64,000 bases of DNA, from positions 15,001-79,000 of the forward strand of contig JAKOVQ010000025.1 in NCBI GenBank assembly GCA_029781975.1, written 5' to 3'. Made by a program: the position numbers and the translations under genes. Position 1 is the first letter of the stretch; each line of letters starts with the position of its first letter. Positions 49,235 through 56,499 of this stretch are shown here, in pieces. The stretch comes from Acidobacteriota bacterium. GTDB taxonomy: Bacteria > Acidobacteriota > Thermoanaerobaculia > UBA5066. The notes under the pieces were generated by a model that was not told the origin of the DNA, made no database searches, and saw only the letters and a program-made list of their open reading frames with translations.

Positions 49235-50214
49235 AGCTCGGAACCGCCGTCCGCCTCACGCGCCCCTTCACCCTCCTCCCGCCCCTCCTCGGGATCGTCT
49301 CGGGGGCCGTCTGCGCCTTCGGCAGCGCCCACAACCCGGACCCCGAACGGCGGCTCACCTGGGCCATCGTCGGCGCGATCGCCCTCGGGTCGGTCTGCGC
49401 CTCGTTCCTCAACGCCGCCTCGAACGCGCTGAACCAGATCACCGACCTCGAGGTCGACCGGATCAACAAGCCCGACCGGCCGCTCGTCACCGGCGAGGCC
49501 GGGACGCGCGAGACCTGGGTCCTCACCTGGGTCCTCTACGCCCTGGCGCTCCTGCCGACCTGGCCGATCGTCGTCCCGCCCGTGGAGGGGCTCGCCGCGC
49601 GCCTCGGGGCGCCGCTTCCGACGCACCAGTGCTCCGCCCTCTTCCTCGCGGGGTTCGTCTTCACGCTCGTCTACTCGATGCCCGCCTTCGGCCGGACGAA
49701 GAGGCTCGGGTTCTGGGCGAACGTGACGATCGCGATCCCGCGGGGCTGCCTCCTGAAGGTGGCCGGGTGGACGATGGTCGCTCCCGCCGGCAGCTGGGAG
49801 CCGTGGGCCATCGGGACCCTCTTCGGCCTCTTCCTCCTCGGCGCCTCCTCGACGAAGGACTTCTCCGACGTGCCCGGAGACCGGGCCGGAGGCTGCCGGA
49901 CCCTCCCCGTCCTCTACGGCAACCGGAAGGCGGTGGCGATCATCGCTCCCTTCTTCGTCCTGCCGTGGGCCCTCCTGATCGGCCTCGCCTGGGCTCCCGA
50001 CCCGGCCAACCCCGCGCAGCGCCTCCTGACCGGCAACGCGCCCGTCCTCTCGCTCCTCGGCGCCGTCCTGGCGGCGTGGGGCCTCTACACCGTCCGGCTC
50101 CTGTCGCGCAACCCGGACGAGCTCTCCGCGACCGAGAACCACCCCTCGTGGACCCACATGTACCTGATGCTGATGGCGGCGCAGGTCGGGTTCGCGGTGG
50201 CGTACGTGGTCTGA
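49231..50214 (+). CDS. UbiA-family prenyltransferase
   Basis: A 327-residue multi-TM prenyltransferase that joins a prenyl diphosphate to an acceptor. The first Asp motif is NQITDLEVDRINKPDRPLVTGE. The second is KDFSDVPGDRAGG. The first motif reads like those of chlorophyll synthase, homogentisate phytyltransferase and DGGGP synthase rather than UbiA or MenA, but the acceptor cannot be told from sequence. Its coupling to the prenol/prenyl-phosphate kinase fusion suggests that the donor is a salvaged prenol. Confidence 0.85.
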   Translation: MKLGTAVRLTRPFTLLPPLLGIVSGAVCAFGSAHNPDPERRLTWAIVGAIALGSVCASFLNAASNALNQITDLEVDRINKPDRPLVTGEAGTRETWVLTWVLYALALLPTWPIVVPPVEGLAARLGAPLPTHQCSALFLAGFVFTLVYSMPAFGRTKRLGFWANVTIAIPRGCLLKVAGWTMVAPAGSWEPWAIGTLFGLFLLGASSTKDFSDVPGDRAGGCRTLPVLYGNRKAVAIIAPFFVLPWALLIGLAWAPDPANPAQRLLTGNAPVLSLLGAVLAAWGLYTVRLLSRNPDELSATENHPSWTHMYLMLMAAQVGFAVAYVV

Positions 50215-50230
50215 GGAACGGAGTACGATC

Positions 50231-50785
50231 GTGCGCATGCGGGAGGAGACGCCGGCCCAGGCCCCGTCGCCCGACGTGCCGTCCCTGTCCGTGAGGTGGG
50301 AGGGGCTCACCGTCGTCGTCGACGCTGCCACCCTCAACGCGGTCCTCAGGCACGCGACGCGCCGGGTACCGGAGATCCGGGAGATCCTCGTCGAGCCGGA
50401 CGACGGGCGCCTCACCCTGACCGTCCGGGCCAGGAGCCCCTTCAAGCCCCCGCTCCGGAGCGAGATCACGAACCTGCGGTACCGCGACGGCTGGCTCGGC
50501 TTCAACCTCGAGCACCTGACCGTCTTCGGCTTCGTCCCGATCCCCGCCTGGGTCCTGAAGAAGATCGTCGACCGCCAGCCGCCCGGCTTCGCGTTCTTCT
50601 ACCCGGGAGAGCGGGTCGTCGTCCTGAACCTGACGGACCTCCTCCCGCCCGAGCTGTCCCTCGAGGTGCGGGACGTGATCTGCGAGAACGGCGAGATCCG
50701 GCTGGTCTTCGGTCCCAGCCACTACCGCCTCGACCGTCTCCTCGAGACCCTCGACCGCGGCCCCTTCGACCTCGACGGCTCCTAG
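50231..50785 (+). CDS. DUF2993-like protein, possibly lipid-binding
   Basis: A 184-residue protein with no signal peptide. It is mostly beta structure (LSVRWEGLTVVVDAATLNAV, LVEPDDGRLTLTVRARSPF, LRYRDGWLGFNLE, VVVLNLTDLLPPELSLEVRD). This resembles DUF2993/LmeA-type lipid-binding sandwiches, but the match is recalled and weak. GGAG 7 nt before the GTG at 50231 supports that start over the ATG at 50237. It ends the plus-strand run that begins with thiolase, downstream of the prenyltransferase. Confidence 0.55.
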   Translation: MRMREETPAQAPSPDVPSLSVRWEGLTVVVDAATLNAVLRHATRRVPEIREILVEPDDGRLTLTVRARSPFKPPLRSEITNLRYRDGWLGFNLEHLTVFGFVPIPAWVLKKIVDRQPPGFAFFYPGERVVVLNLTDLLPPELSLEVRDVICENGEIRLVFGPSHYRLDRLLETLDRGPFDLDGS

Positions 50786-50838
50786 ACGGATAGACGGCGC
50801 GATCCCGTCTCCGGAGGGGGGAGCCGAGCCGGGGTGAG

Positions 50839-51099
50839 TCAGGGCGCCGGGTCGACGTGGATCGGGATCCCGGCGCCGCCCGGCGGCCCGGGCGGCGCGG
50901 AGCCGGCGAGGGGAGGGACGGATGCCCGTCCCGAGTCGGCCCCTCCGGTCACGACCAGGGCCAGGGCGACGAGCGCGAGGCCGAGGAGGAGCCGGAGGAC
51001 GCGGAGGGGCGTCAGGAGGGGGGCCGGCGGGAGAGCGGCCGGGGCGGGGAGGGAAGGGGTCCGCACGGCTGGAAGTGCGGCGACCCGGGCGCTCCTCAC
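50839..51099 (-). CDS. Small membrane protein of unknown function
   Basis: A possible 86-residue protein. It has a Pro/Ala-rich N-terminal part, one TM (VLRLLLGLALVALALVVTGG) and a Pro/Gly-rich C-terminal tail ending IPIHVDPAP. The GTG start is 16 nt after the predicted end of the DedA-rhodanese selenoprotein, with a GGGAAG about 10 nt upstream. Small size and GC-rich sequence mean it could be spurious. Confidence 0.4.
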   Translation of the reverse strand: MRSARVAALPAVRTPSLPAPAALPPAPLLTPLRVLRLLLGLALVALALVVTGGADSGRASVPPLAGSAPPGPPGGAGIPIHVDPAP

Positions 51100-51115
51100 G
51101 GGCGCACGATCTTCC

Positions 51116-52090
51116 CTAGGCGGCGACGCCGCCGTGGAGCGCGAGCTCCGACGCGTCGAGGGGGTCGGTCGGAAGGCCCGCGGCGACCCAGGCGTCGAAG
51201 CCCCCTTCCAGGGGCCGGACGTTCCGGTACCCGCGCTCGAGGAGGAGGCGTGCCACACGGGCCGCCGAGGCCTCGCTCGGTCACGTGCAGTAGAGGGCGA
51301 CGTCCTTGTCGAACGGGATGTCGCGGAGCCTGGAGTCGATCTCGCCCAGGTCGGCGACGAGCGCCCCCGGGATCTTGCGGGGGTCGTCGCGGCGCGACAG
51401 GCGGCTCCTCACGTCGACGACGACGAGGGAGCCGTCCGCGGCGAGGAGCCGCTCGGCGAGGTTCTGCGGCGTGAGTCGGGACATCCGGAGGGTCCGGAGG
51501 GTCTGCTGCCGCCGCCAGAGCCGGGCCGCGAGGTAGACCGCGAGGGCGGCGGCGAGGAGGCCGAGGGCGCCCGCGCCGAAGCGCCGGAGGAAGGCGAGGA
51601 CGGCGTCCACCTGCTCGTGGAAGACCGCCCCGAGGCCGATGCCGGCTCCCGCCCAGAGGAGCGTCCCCGCCGCGTCGTAGGCGAGGAAGCGGAGGTACGG
51701 GGCCTTCAGCGCGCCGGCGACCGGGACCGAGACGGCCGACAGCCCCGGGACGAACTTGGCGAAGAGGAGGGTGCGGAGGCCGAGCCGGTCGTAGGTGGCC
51801 GACGTCTGCTTGACGCAGGTGTCGGCCGAGAGGGAGAGGCCGCAGAGGAGGCGCAGGACGTGCCAGCCGTACTTCCGCCCCAGGAGGAACCAGATCGTGT
51901 CGGCCGCGAGCGCGGCGAGGAGGACCGAGAGGAGGAGCTGCGGGCCCGACAGCGACTCGCGGACGACGAGCGCCCCCGCCACGACGAAGAGCGGCATCGC
52001 GGGGATCGGGAGGCCGAGCTGCTCCAGGAAGACGTTGCCGGCCACGAGGAGGACGCCCGAGCGGGCGACGGCGGAGGTGAGACCGTCCAC
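51116..52090 (-). CDS. DedA-rhodanese fusion selenoprotein (in-frame TGA at residue 270)
   Basis: A 324-residue protein if the TGA at 51283-51281 is read as selenocysteine. Residues about 1-190 are a DedA/SNARE-associated membrane domain (GNVFLEQLGLPIPAMPLF, FLLGRKYGW, FAKFVPGLSAVSVPVAGA). Residues about 205-320 are a rhodanese sulfurtransferase domain (VVVDVRSRLSRRDDPRKIPGA). The active loop reads Y267-C268-T269-U270-PSEASAARVA. After the TGA the same frame carries the normal rhodanese end (ARLLLERGYRNVRPLEGG, FDAWVAAGLP) and stops at TAG (51118-51116). DedA-rhodanese homologues that I recall have CxCPNEA here, so U replaces Cys. Start GTG 52090. It is likely involved in sulfur or selenium transfer or redox at the membrane. 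Confidence 0.85.
51247..51266 (-). promoter_or_regulatory. Candidate bacterial SECIS hairpin
   Basis: Positions +15 to +34 after the UGA can form GGCG-GCC / GGC-(A)-CGCC: seven pairs with one bulged A and a 5-nt apical loop CGUGU. The loop begins 22 nt after the UGA and has a GU in it. Known bacterial SECIS elements have a bulged stem and a G-containing apical loop about 16-37 nt after the UGA, as in E. coli fdhF. Folding was done by eye. Confidence 0.6.
51281..51283 (-). other. In-frame TGA, predicted selenocysteine codon
   Basis: This codon is flanked by GTCGCCCTCTACTGCACG on the 5' side and CCGAGCGAGGCCTCG on the 3' side. It sits two residues after the rhodanese catalytic Cys. Without recoding the protein would end before its last rhodanese helices. 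Confidence 0.8.
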
Positions 52091-52183
52091 GACCCGTGAT
52101 CTTGCACCGGGAGGCGCGCGCCGGCGAATCGGGGCCGAGTCGCGGCCGAATGGGGGCGGACGCGGCCGGCACGGCCGGGCGCG

Positions 52184-52909
52184 TCAGAACGCGCGGGCCA
52201 GGCGGACGAACCAGCCGGCGACGACGAACGCCGCGCGGGCCGGCGGAGGCGTCGGGCCGGAGGAGAAGCGGGCGAGCCAGCCGGAGGAGGTGGAGAGGGT
52301 GTCGCCGAGGCTCTCGGCGAGCCGGTCGAAGCGGCCGCTCAGCTCGTATCGGGCCGCGTCCTCCTCCCCGCGCCAGAAGCCGACGCCGACGACCCGCGAC
52401 GGCTGGCCCGTGTGGCGGAGGAGGAGGGCCGCCGAAAGGCCGGGGAAGTCCTCGCGGGCGAGGGAGGTCTCGGCGCGATAGCGGCGGTCGAACACGTCGG
52501 CCCCCTCGAGGGCGAGGTCGACGGCGACCGTCCGCGCGAAGCGGCCGGGGACGAGCGCGTCGGCGAGCGTCGTGGGCGGGAGGAGGTCGGCGTCGTAGCT
52601 CTCGACCGCGAGGTCGTGCTCCGGGGCGAGGGTCGCCCTCCCGTTCGGGCTCTCGTCGAGGAGGTGCTCGGTCAGGTTCAGGAGCCGCGCGAAGCTCCCC
52701 CCCTCGTCGTAGGCGATCGCGTGGCCCGCGCCGCGCCAGGCGGTGAGCGACAGGACCTCCTCGTCCCGCCTGGCGCGGGTGAGGAGGGCGGCCCCGAGGC
52801 ACCCCTCGGTCGCCGAGAGCGTGGCGAGGATCCGCTCGTCGTAGATGCGGACGAACTCGGGGACGGCGCCGGCACGGAAGAGGAGGCGGAGGAACCGGAC
52901 GTGCATCAT
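52184..52909 (-). CDS. ABM-like (antibiotic biosynthesis monooxygenase-type) protein of unknown function
   Basis: A 241-residue protein whose two halves resemble the ABM/dimeric alpha-beta-barrel fold (MHVRFLRLLFRAGAVPEFVRIY, then a second unit around FPGLSAALLLRHTGQPSRVVGVGFW). The catalytic function cannot be read off. The start ATG overlaps the stop of the upstream sigma-54 activator by one base (TGATG). Its pairing with that activator suggests a regulatory target or partner, which is inferred. Confidence 0.55.
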   Translation of the reverse strand: MMHVRFLRLLFRAGAVPEFVRIYDERILATLSATEGCLGAALLTRARRDEEVLSLTAWRGAGHAIAYDEGGSFARLLNLTEHLLDESPNGRATLAPEHDLAVESYDADLLPPTTLADALVPGRFARTVAVDLALEGADVFDRRYRAETSLAREDFPGLSAALLLRHTGQPSRVVGVGFWRGEEDAARYELSGRFDRLAESLGDTLSTSSGWLARFSSGPTPPPARAAFVVAGWFVRLARAF

Positions 52910-54984
52910 CAGGAGATCCCGTACTTCTCGAGGCGAGAGTAGAGCTGCGCGCGGGTGAGCCCCAGGAGCTTCGCCGCGCGGCTCTTGTTGTAGCGGGCGC
53001 GCTCGAGGGCCTGGCCGACGAGCTCGCGCTCGAGGTCGTCGAGGTCGATCCCCTCCGGGGGGAGCGAGGCGAGGGGCGCGCCGCGGGCGGGGCCCGGGCC
53101 GGCCGAGGCGACGGGGATCGGGAGGTGCTCGGCCTGGATGAGGCCCCCCTCCGAGAGGATGATCGCCCGCTCGAGGGCGTTCCTCAGCTCGCGGACGTTC
53201 CCCGGCCACGCGTAGTCGAGAAGGAGCTCGCGCGCCTCCTTCGAGATCCCCGGCGCGGGGTGGCCCATCCCCCTGCCGAGCTCCTCGAGGAAGCGGGCCG
53301 TCAGGGGGAGGACGTCCTCGCGCCGTTCGCGGAGCGGAGGGAGGTGGATCTCGAAGACCGAGAGGCGGTAGAAGAGGTCCTGGCGGAACTCTCCGCGCGA
53401 GATGGCGCCCTTCAGGTCGCGGTTCGTCGCCGCGACGACCCTCACGTCGGCCTTCAGGACGCGGGTCCCGCCGAGCCGCTGGAACTCGCGCTCCTGGAGG
53501 ACCCGGAGGAGCTTGGCCTGGACGAGCGTGCTCATCTCCCCCACCTCGTCGAGGAAGAGCGTCCCGCCGGCGGCCTGCTCGAGCCGGCCCGAGTGCGCGC
53601 CGGCGGCGCCGGTGAAGGCCCCCTTCTCGTAGCCGAAGAGCTCGGACTCGAGGAGCTGCTCGGGGAGCGCCGCGCAGTTGAGCGCGATGAACGGCTGGTC
53701 CGCTCGCGGCGAGGCCCGGTGGATCGCGCGGGCGATCACCTCCTTGCCGGTCCCCGACTCGCCGGTCAGGAGGACGGTCGTGTCGGTCGGGGCGACCTTC
53801 GACGCCTGGACGAGGACGTCGCGCCAGCTCTTCGCGTTCCCCACGACGCGGCCGAAGCCGTCGCGGCTCTCCAGCTCCTCGCGCAGGCGCCGGACGCGCG
53901 CCTCGAGCCGCGCCGCCGCGGCGCGCGCCTCCTCGGCGCGGCGCTCCTCCTCGGCGAGCCGCTGGTGCGAGAGGGCGAGCGCGACCTGGTCCGCCACGCG
54001 GTGGGCGAAGTCCACGTCCTCGGTCCGGAAGCGGCCGGGCTGCCGCGAGTGGAAGGCGAGCCCGCCGGCGCGGCTGCCGTCGAGGTAGATCGGGACCCTC
54101 AGGCTCGACCTCATCCCCGCCTTCAGGAGGATGGCGCGGCGGGTCGAGGAGGGGACCATCTCCTTCTCGATGTCGTTGACGATCTGGAAGTCCCAGTCGA
54201 GCTGGTCGCGCTCCGACTCGAGGATCGGGTAGCTCTCCGGGGTGTCGGGCGCCGGCGCGCCGCTGACGGCGTAGATCCGAACGGAGCGCCCCTCGTCCTC
54301 GAGGAGGCCCAGCGCCATCCGGTCGTGCGGGAGGACCTTCTGGGCGATCTCGGAGATCTGCCCGAAGACCTCGCGGACGTCGAGGGCCCGGGCGAGCGTC
54401 GGGACGAGCTGCTCGAGGTCGCGGTGGCGGCGGAGCCGGAGGCGCTCGGCGTCGGTGAGCCTCTCGTGCTCGAGGGCGACCGCCAGGAGGTCCGCGATCG
54501 CGGCGAGGGTCACCTCGTCCCGCTCCGAGAACGCGTCCCGCTGCTTCGAGGCGAACCAGAGCCCGCCGAGCGGCGCCTCGCCCCTGCGGATCGGGCCGGC
54601 GAGGAGGGAGAGGGCCCCGGAGCCGACGATCTCCCGGTCGAGGGCGTGGCGGACGTCCAGCTCGCGCGGGGCGTCGGCGATCCGGACGACGCGTCCTCCC
54701 TGCCCCCGGAGCGCCGGGGAGATCTCCTCGAACGTCAGCTCCCTCCCGGGCGTCCCGCCGCCGGCCGTGCCCGCGACGGCGTAGAGGATGATCCCTCCCG
54801 CCTCGGTCGCGCGCGTGATCCCCATGGCGTCGAAGGCGACGACCCGGTGGGCGGCGTCGGCGACGCGGGAGAAGACCTCGCGCAGCTCGAGCGTCCCGGC
54901 GACCACGCGGCACATCTCCGAGAGCGCCGAAATCAGAAGGTCGGCCGAGGGGTCGGCCCGGGGGCGAGCCACGGTTCGGGACAC
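52909..54984 (-). CDS. GAF-GAF sigma-54-dependent transcriptional activator
   Basis: A 691-residue activator without a receiver domain. Two GAF domains (about 15-180 and 190-350) are joined by a coiled coil to an AAA+ domain with Walker A GESGTGKE, the sigma-54 loop GAFTGA, Walker B LFLDEVGE and an arginine-finger region. A C-terminal Fis-type HTH ([31 protein letters not shown]) follows. The GAF domains probably sense a small ligand, in place of phosphorylation. The GTG start is 9 nt after a TAGAAT hexamer and has no Shine-Dalgarno. It heads a minus-strand group with the ABM-like protein. Its target promoters are unknown. Confidence 0.9.
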   Translation of the reverse strand: MSRTVARPRADPSADLLISALSEMCRVVAGTLELREVFSRVADAAHRVVAFDAMGITRATEAGGIILYAVAGTAGGGTPGRELTFEEISPALRGQGGRVVRIADAPRELDVRHALDREIVGSGALSLLAGPIRRGEAPLGGLWFASKQRDAFSERDEVTLAAIADLLAVALEHERLTDAERLRLRRHRDLEQLVPTLARALDVREVFGQISEIAQKVLPHDRMALGLLEDEGRSVRIYAVSGAPAPDTPESYPILESERDQLDWDFQIVNDIEKEMVPSSTRRAILLKAGMRSSLRVPIYLDGSRAGGLAFHSRQPGRFRTEDVDFAHRVADQVALALSHQRLAEEERRAEEARAAAARLEARVRRLREELESRDGFGRVVGNAKSWRDVLVQASKVAPTDTTVLLTGESGTGKEVIARAIHRASPRADQPFIALNCAALPEQLLESELFGYEKGAFTGAAGAHSGRLEQAAGGTLFLDEVGEMSTLVQAKLLRVLQEREFQRLGGTRVLKADVRVVAATNRDLKGAISRGEFRQDLFYRLSVFEIHLPPLRERREDVLPLTARFLEELGRGMGHPAPGISKEARELLLDYAWPGNVRELRNALERAIILSEGGLIQAEHLPIPVASAGPGPARGAPLASLPPEGIDLDDLERELVGQALERARYNKSRAAKLLGLTRAQLYSRLEKYGIS

Positions 54985-54993
54985 GGAGGCGAC

Positions 54994-54999
54994 ATTCTA
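54994..54999 (-). promoter_or_regulatory. Candidate -10 element (TAGAAT) for the GAF-type activator
   Basis: TAGAAT ends 9 nt before the GTG start, and the sequence between (GTCGCCTCC) does not contain a ribosome site. Confidence 0.4.
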
Positions 55000-55094
55000 G
55001 GCGCGTCCGGCCTCCCCGGCGGCGGCTTCGTCGACCGGGGCCCCGGGGGTCCCGGACGGAGCCCTCCCGGCCGGGACCGACCCGACGCGCGTCG

Positions 55095-55100
55095 TAGACT
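55095..55100 (+). promoter_or_regulatory. Candidate -10 element (TAGACT) for leaderless meaB-mce gene
   Basis: TAGACT lies 9 nt before the ATG, and the spacer CCCCCCGCC has no Shine-Dalgarno. It is divergent from the activator promoter about 100 bp away. Confidence 0.4.
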
Positions 55101-55109
55101 CCCCCCGCC

Positions 55110-56492
55110 ATGACCGTTCCCACCCCTGCCGAGCTCGCCGAAGGGATCCTCGCGGGGCAGACCCGCGCCGTCGCCCGGGGGATCACCTGGGCCGAGGGGG
55201 CCGACCCGAGGTTCCCGGAGCTCCTCTCGCTCATCTTCCCGAAGGGTGGACGGGCCCGGGTCGTCGGGCTGACCGGCTCCCCGGGCGCGGGGAAGTCGAC
55301 CCTCACCGCCGCGCTCGCCAGGCTGGCCCGGGCCGAGGGGAAGCGGGTCGGCATCGTCGCCGTCGACCCCTCCTCGCCCTTCTCGGGCGGCGCGATCCTC
55401 GGGGACCGGATCCGGATGCAGGAGCTCTACACCGATCCCGGCGTCCTGATCCGGTCGATGGCCACCCGCGGCCACCTCGGAGGGCTGGCCCGGGCGACGG
55501 CCGACGCCGTCGACGTCCTCGACGCCGCCGGCTTCGACGAGATCCTCGTCGAGACGGTCGGGGTCGGCCAGGACGAGATCGAGGTCTTCCGGCTCGCCGA
55601 GAGCTGCGTGGTGGTCCTGACCCCGGGCATGGGGGACGACATCCAGGCGATCAAGGCCGGCCTGATGGAGGTCGCCGACGTCTTCGTCGTCAACAAGGCC
55701 GACCGCGAGGGGGCCGACCGGGTGGTCCACGAGATCCTCCAGATGCTGGAGCTGGGGGAGCACGGCGCCTGGATCCCGCCCGTCCTGAAGACCGTCGCGC
55801 GGGCGGCGACCGGGATCCAGGAGCTCCGCGACGCCCTGGAGCGCCACCGAGCCTTCCTCGCCGGCCCCGAAGGCGCCTCCCGGCGGCGCGAGAGGACGGT
55901 CCGGCGGATCGAGTCGATCGTCCAGCAGCGCCTCCTCGCCGACCTCCACGGCCTTTCGGGCGCGAACGGCTCGCTCGCGAGCGAGGCGGAGCGGCTGGAG
56001 GGGCGGACGCGCGACCCGTTCGCGGCTGCCGAGACCCTCCTGGCCGCGGTCCGCGACCGGGGTGGCCCGGCGCGGGGGCTCGTGACGCGGATCGCCCACC
56101 TCGGCGTGGCCGTCGAGTCGCTGGAGGAGGGGGGGCGCTTCTACGACCTCCTCGGCCTCCTCGAGGAGCACGCCGAGGTGGTCGAGTCGCAGAAGGTCTC
56201 GACGTCGTTCCGGCCGGTGGGCGAGTCGTCCATCGAGCTCCTCGAGCCGACCTCGCCCGAGAGCCCCATCGCAAAGCACCTCGCCAGGCGGGGTCCCGGC
56301 GTCCACCACGTCTGCCTCGAGGTCGCCGACGTGGCGGCGGCCCTCGCGAAGCTGAAGGGGGCCGGGGTCCGGCTCGTCAACGAGGAGCCGTTCCCCGGGG
56401 CGCACCGCTGCCTCGTCGCGTTCGTCCACCCGGCGTCGACGGGCGGGATCCTCCTCGAGCTCTCCCAGAAGCTGCCGGACGAGCCCCGCTGA
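55110..56492 (+). CDS. meaB: MeaB GTPase fused to methylmalonyl-CoA epimerase
   Basis: A 460-residue fusion. Residues about 1-320 are a MeaB/ArgK G-protein chaperone of methylmalonyl-CoA mutase: P-loop GSPGAGKST, DPSSPFSGGAILGDRIRM, and the switch and ETVGVGQ segments, NKADREG. Residues about 325-460 are a glyoxalase-fold methylmalonyl-CoA epimerase: metal His in RIAHLGVAVESLEEGGRFY, then GPGVHHVCLEV and a final metal Glu in GGILLELSQ. Both act in converting propionyl-CoA to succinyl-CoA, next to the mutase. No mutase gene is in the window; the carboxylase genes are at 27-31 kb. Confidence 0.9.
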   Translation: MTVPTPAELAEGILAGQTRAVARGITWAEGADPRFPELLSLIFPKGGRARVVGLTGSPGAGKSTLTAALARLARAEGKRVGIVAVDPSSPFSGGAILGDRIRMQELYTDPGVLIRSMATRGHLGGLARATADAVDVLDAAGFDEILVETVGVGQDEIEVFRLAESCVVVLTPGMGDDIQAIKAGLMEVADVFVVNKADREGADRVVHEILQMLELGEHGAWIPPVLKTVARAATGIQELRDALERHRAFLAGPEGASRRRERTVRRIESIVQQRLLADLHGLSGANGSLASEAERLEGRTRDPFAAAETLLAAVRDRGGPARGLVTRIAHLGVAVESLEEGGRFYDLLGLLEEHAEVVESQKVSTSFRPVGESSIELLEPTSPESPIAKHLARRGPGVHHVCLEVADVAAALAKLKGAGVRLVNEEPFPGAHRCLVAFVHPASTGGILLELSQKLPDEPR

Positions 56493-56499
56493 CGCCTCG

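Noticed and set aside
51281-51283. TGA in the DedA-rhodanese gene as a simple truncation or pseudogene
   Set aside because: The frame after the TGA is intact to a natural rhodanese C-terminus with no other lesion, and a SECIS-like hairpin and selA are present; pseudogene remains the main alternative.
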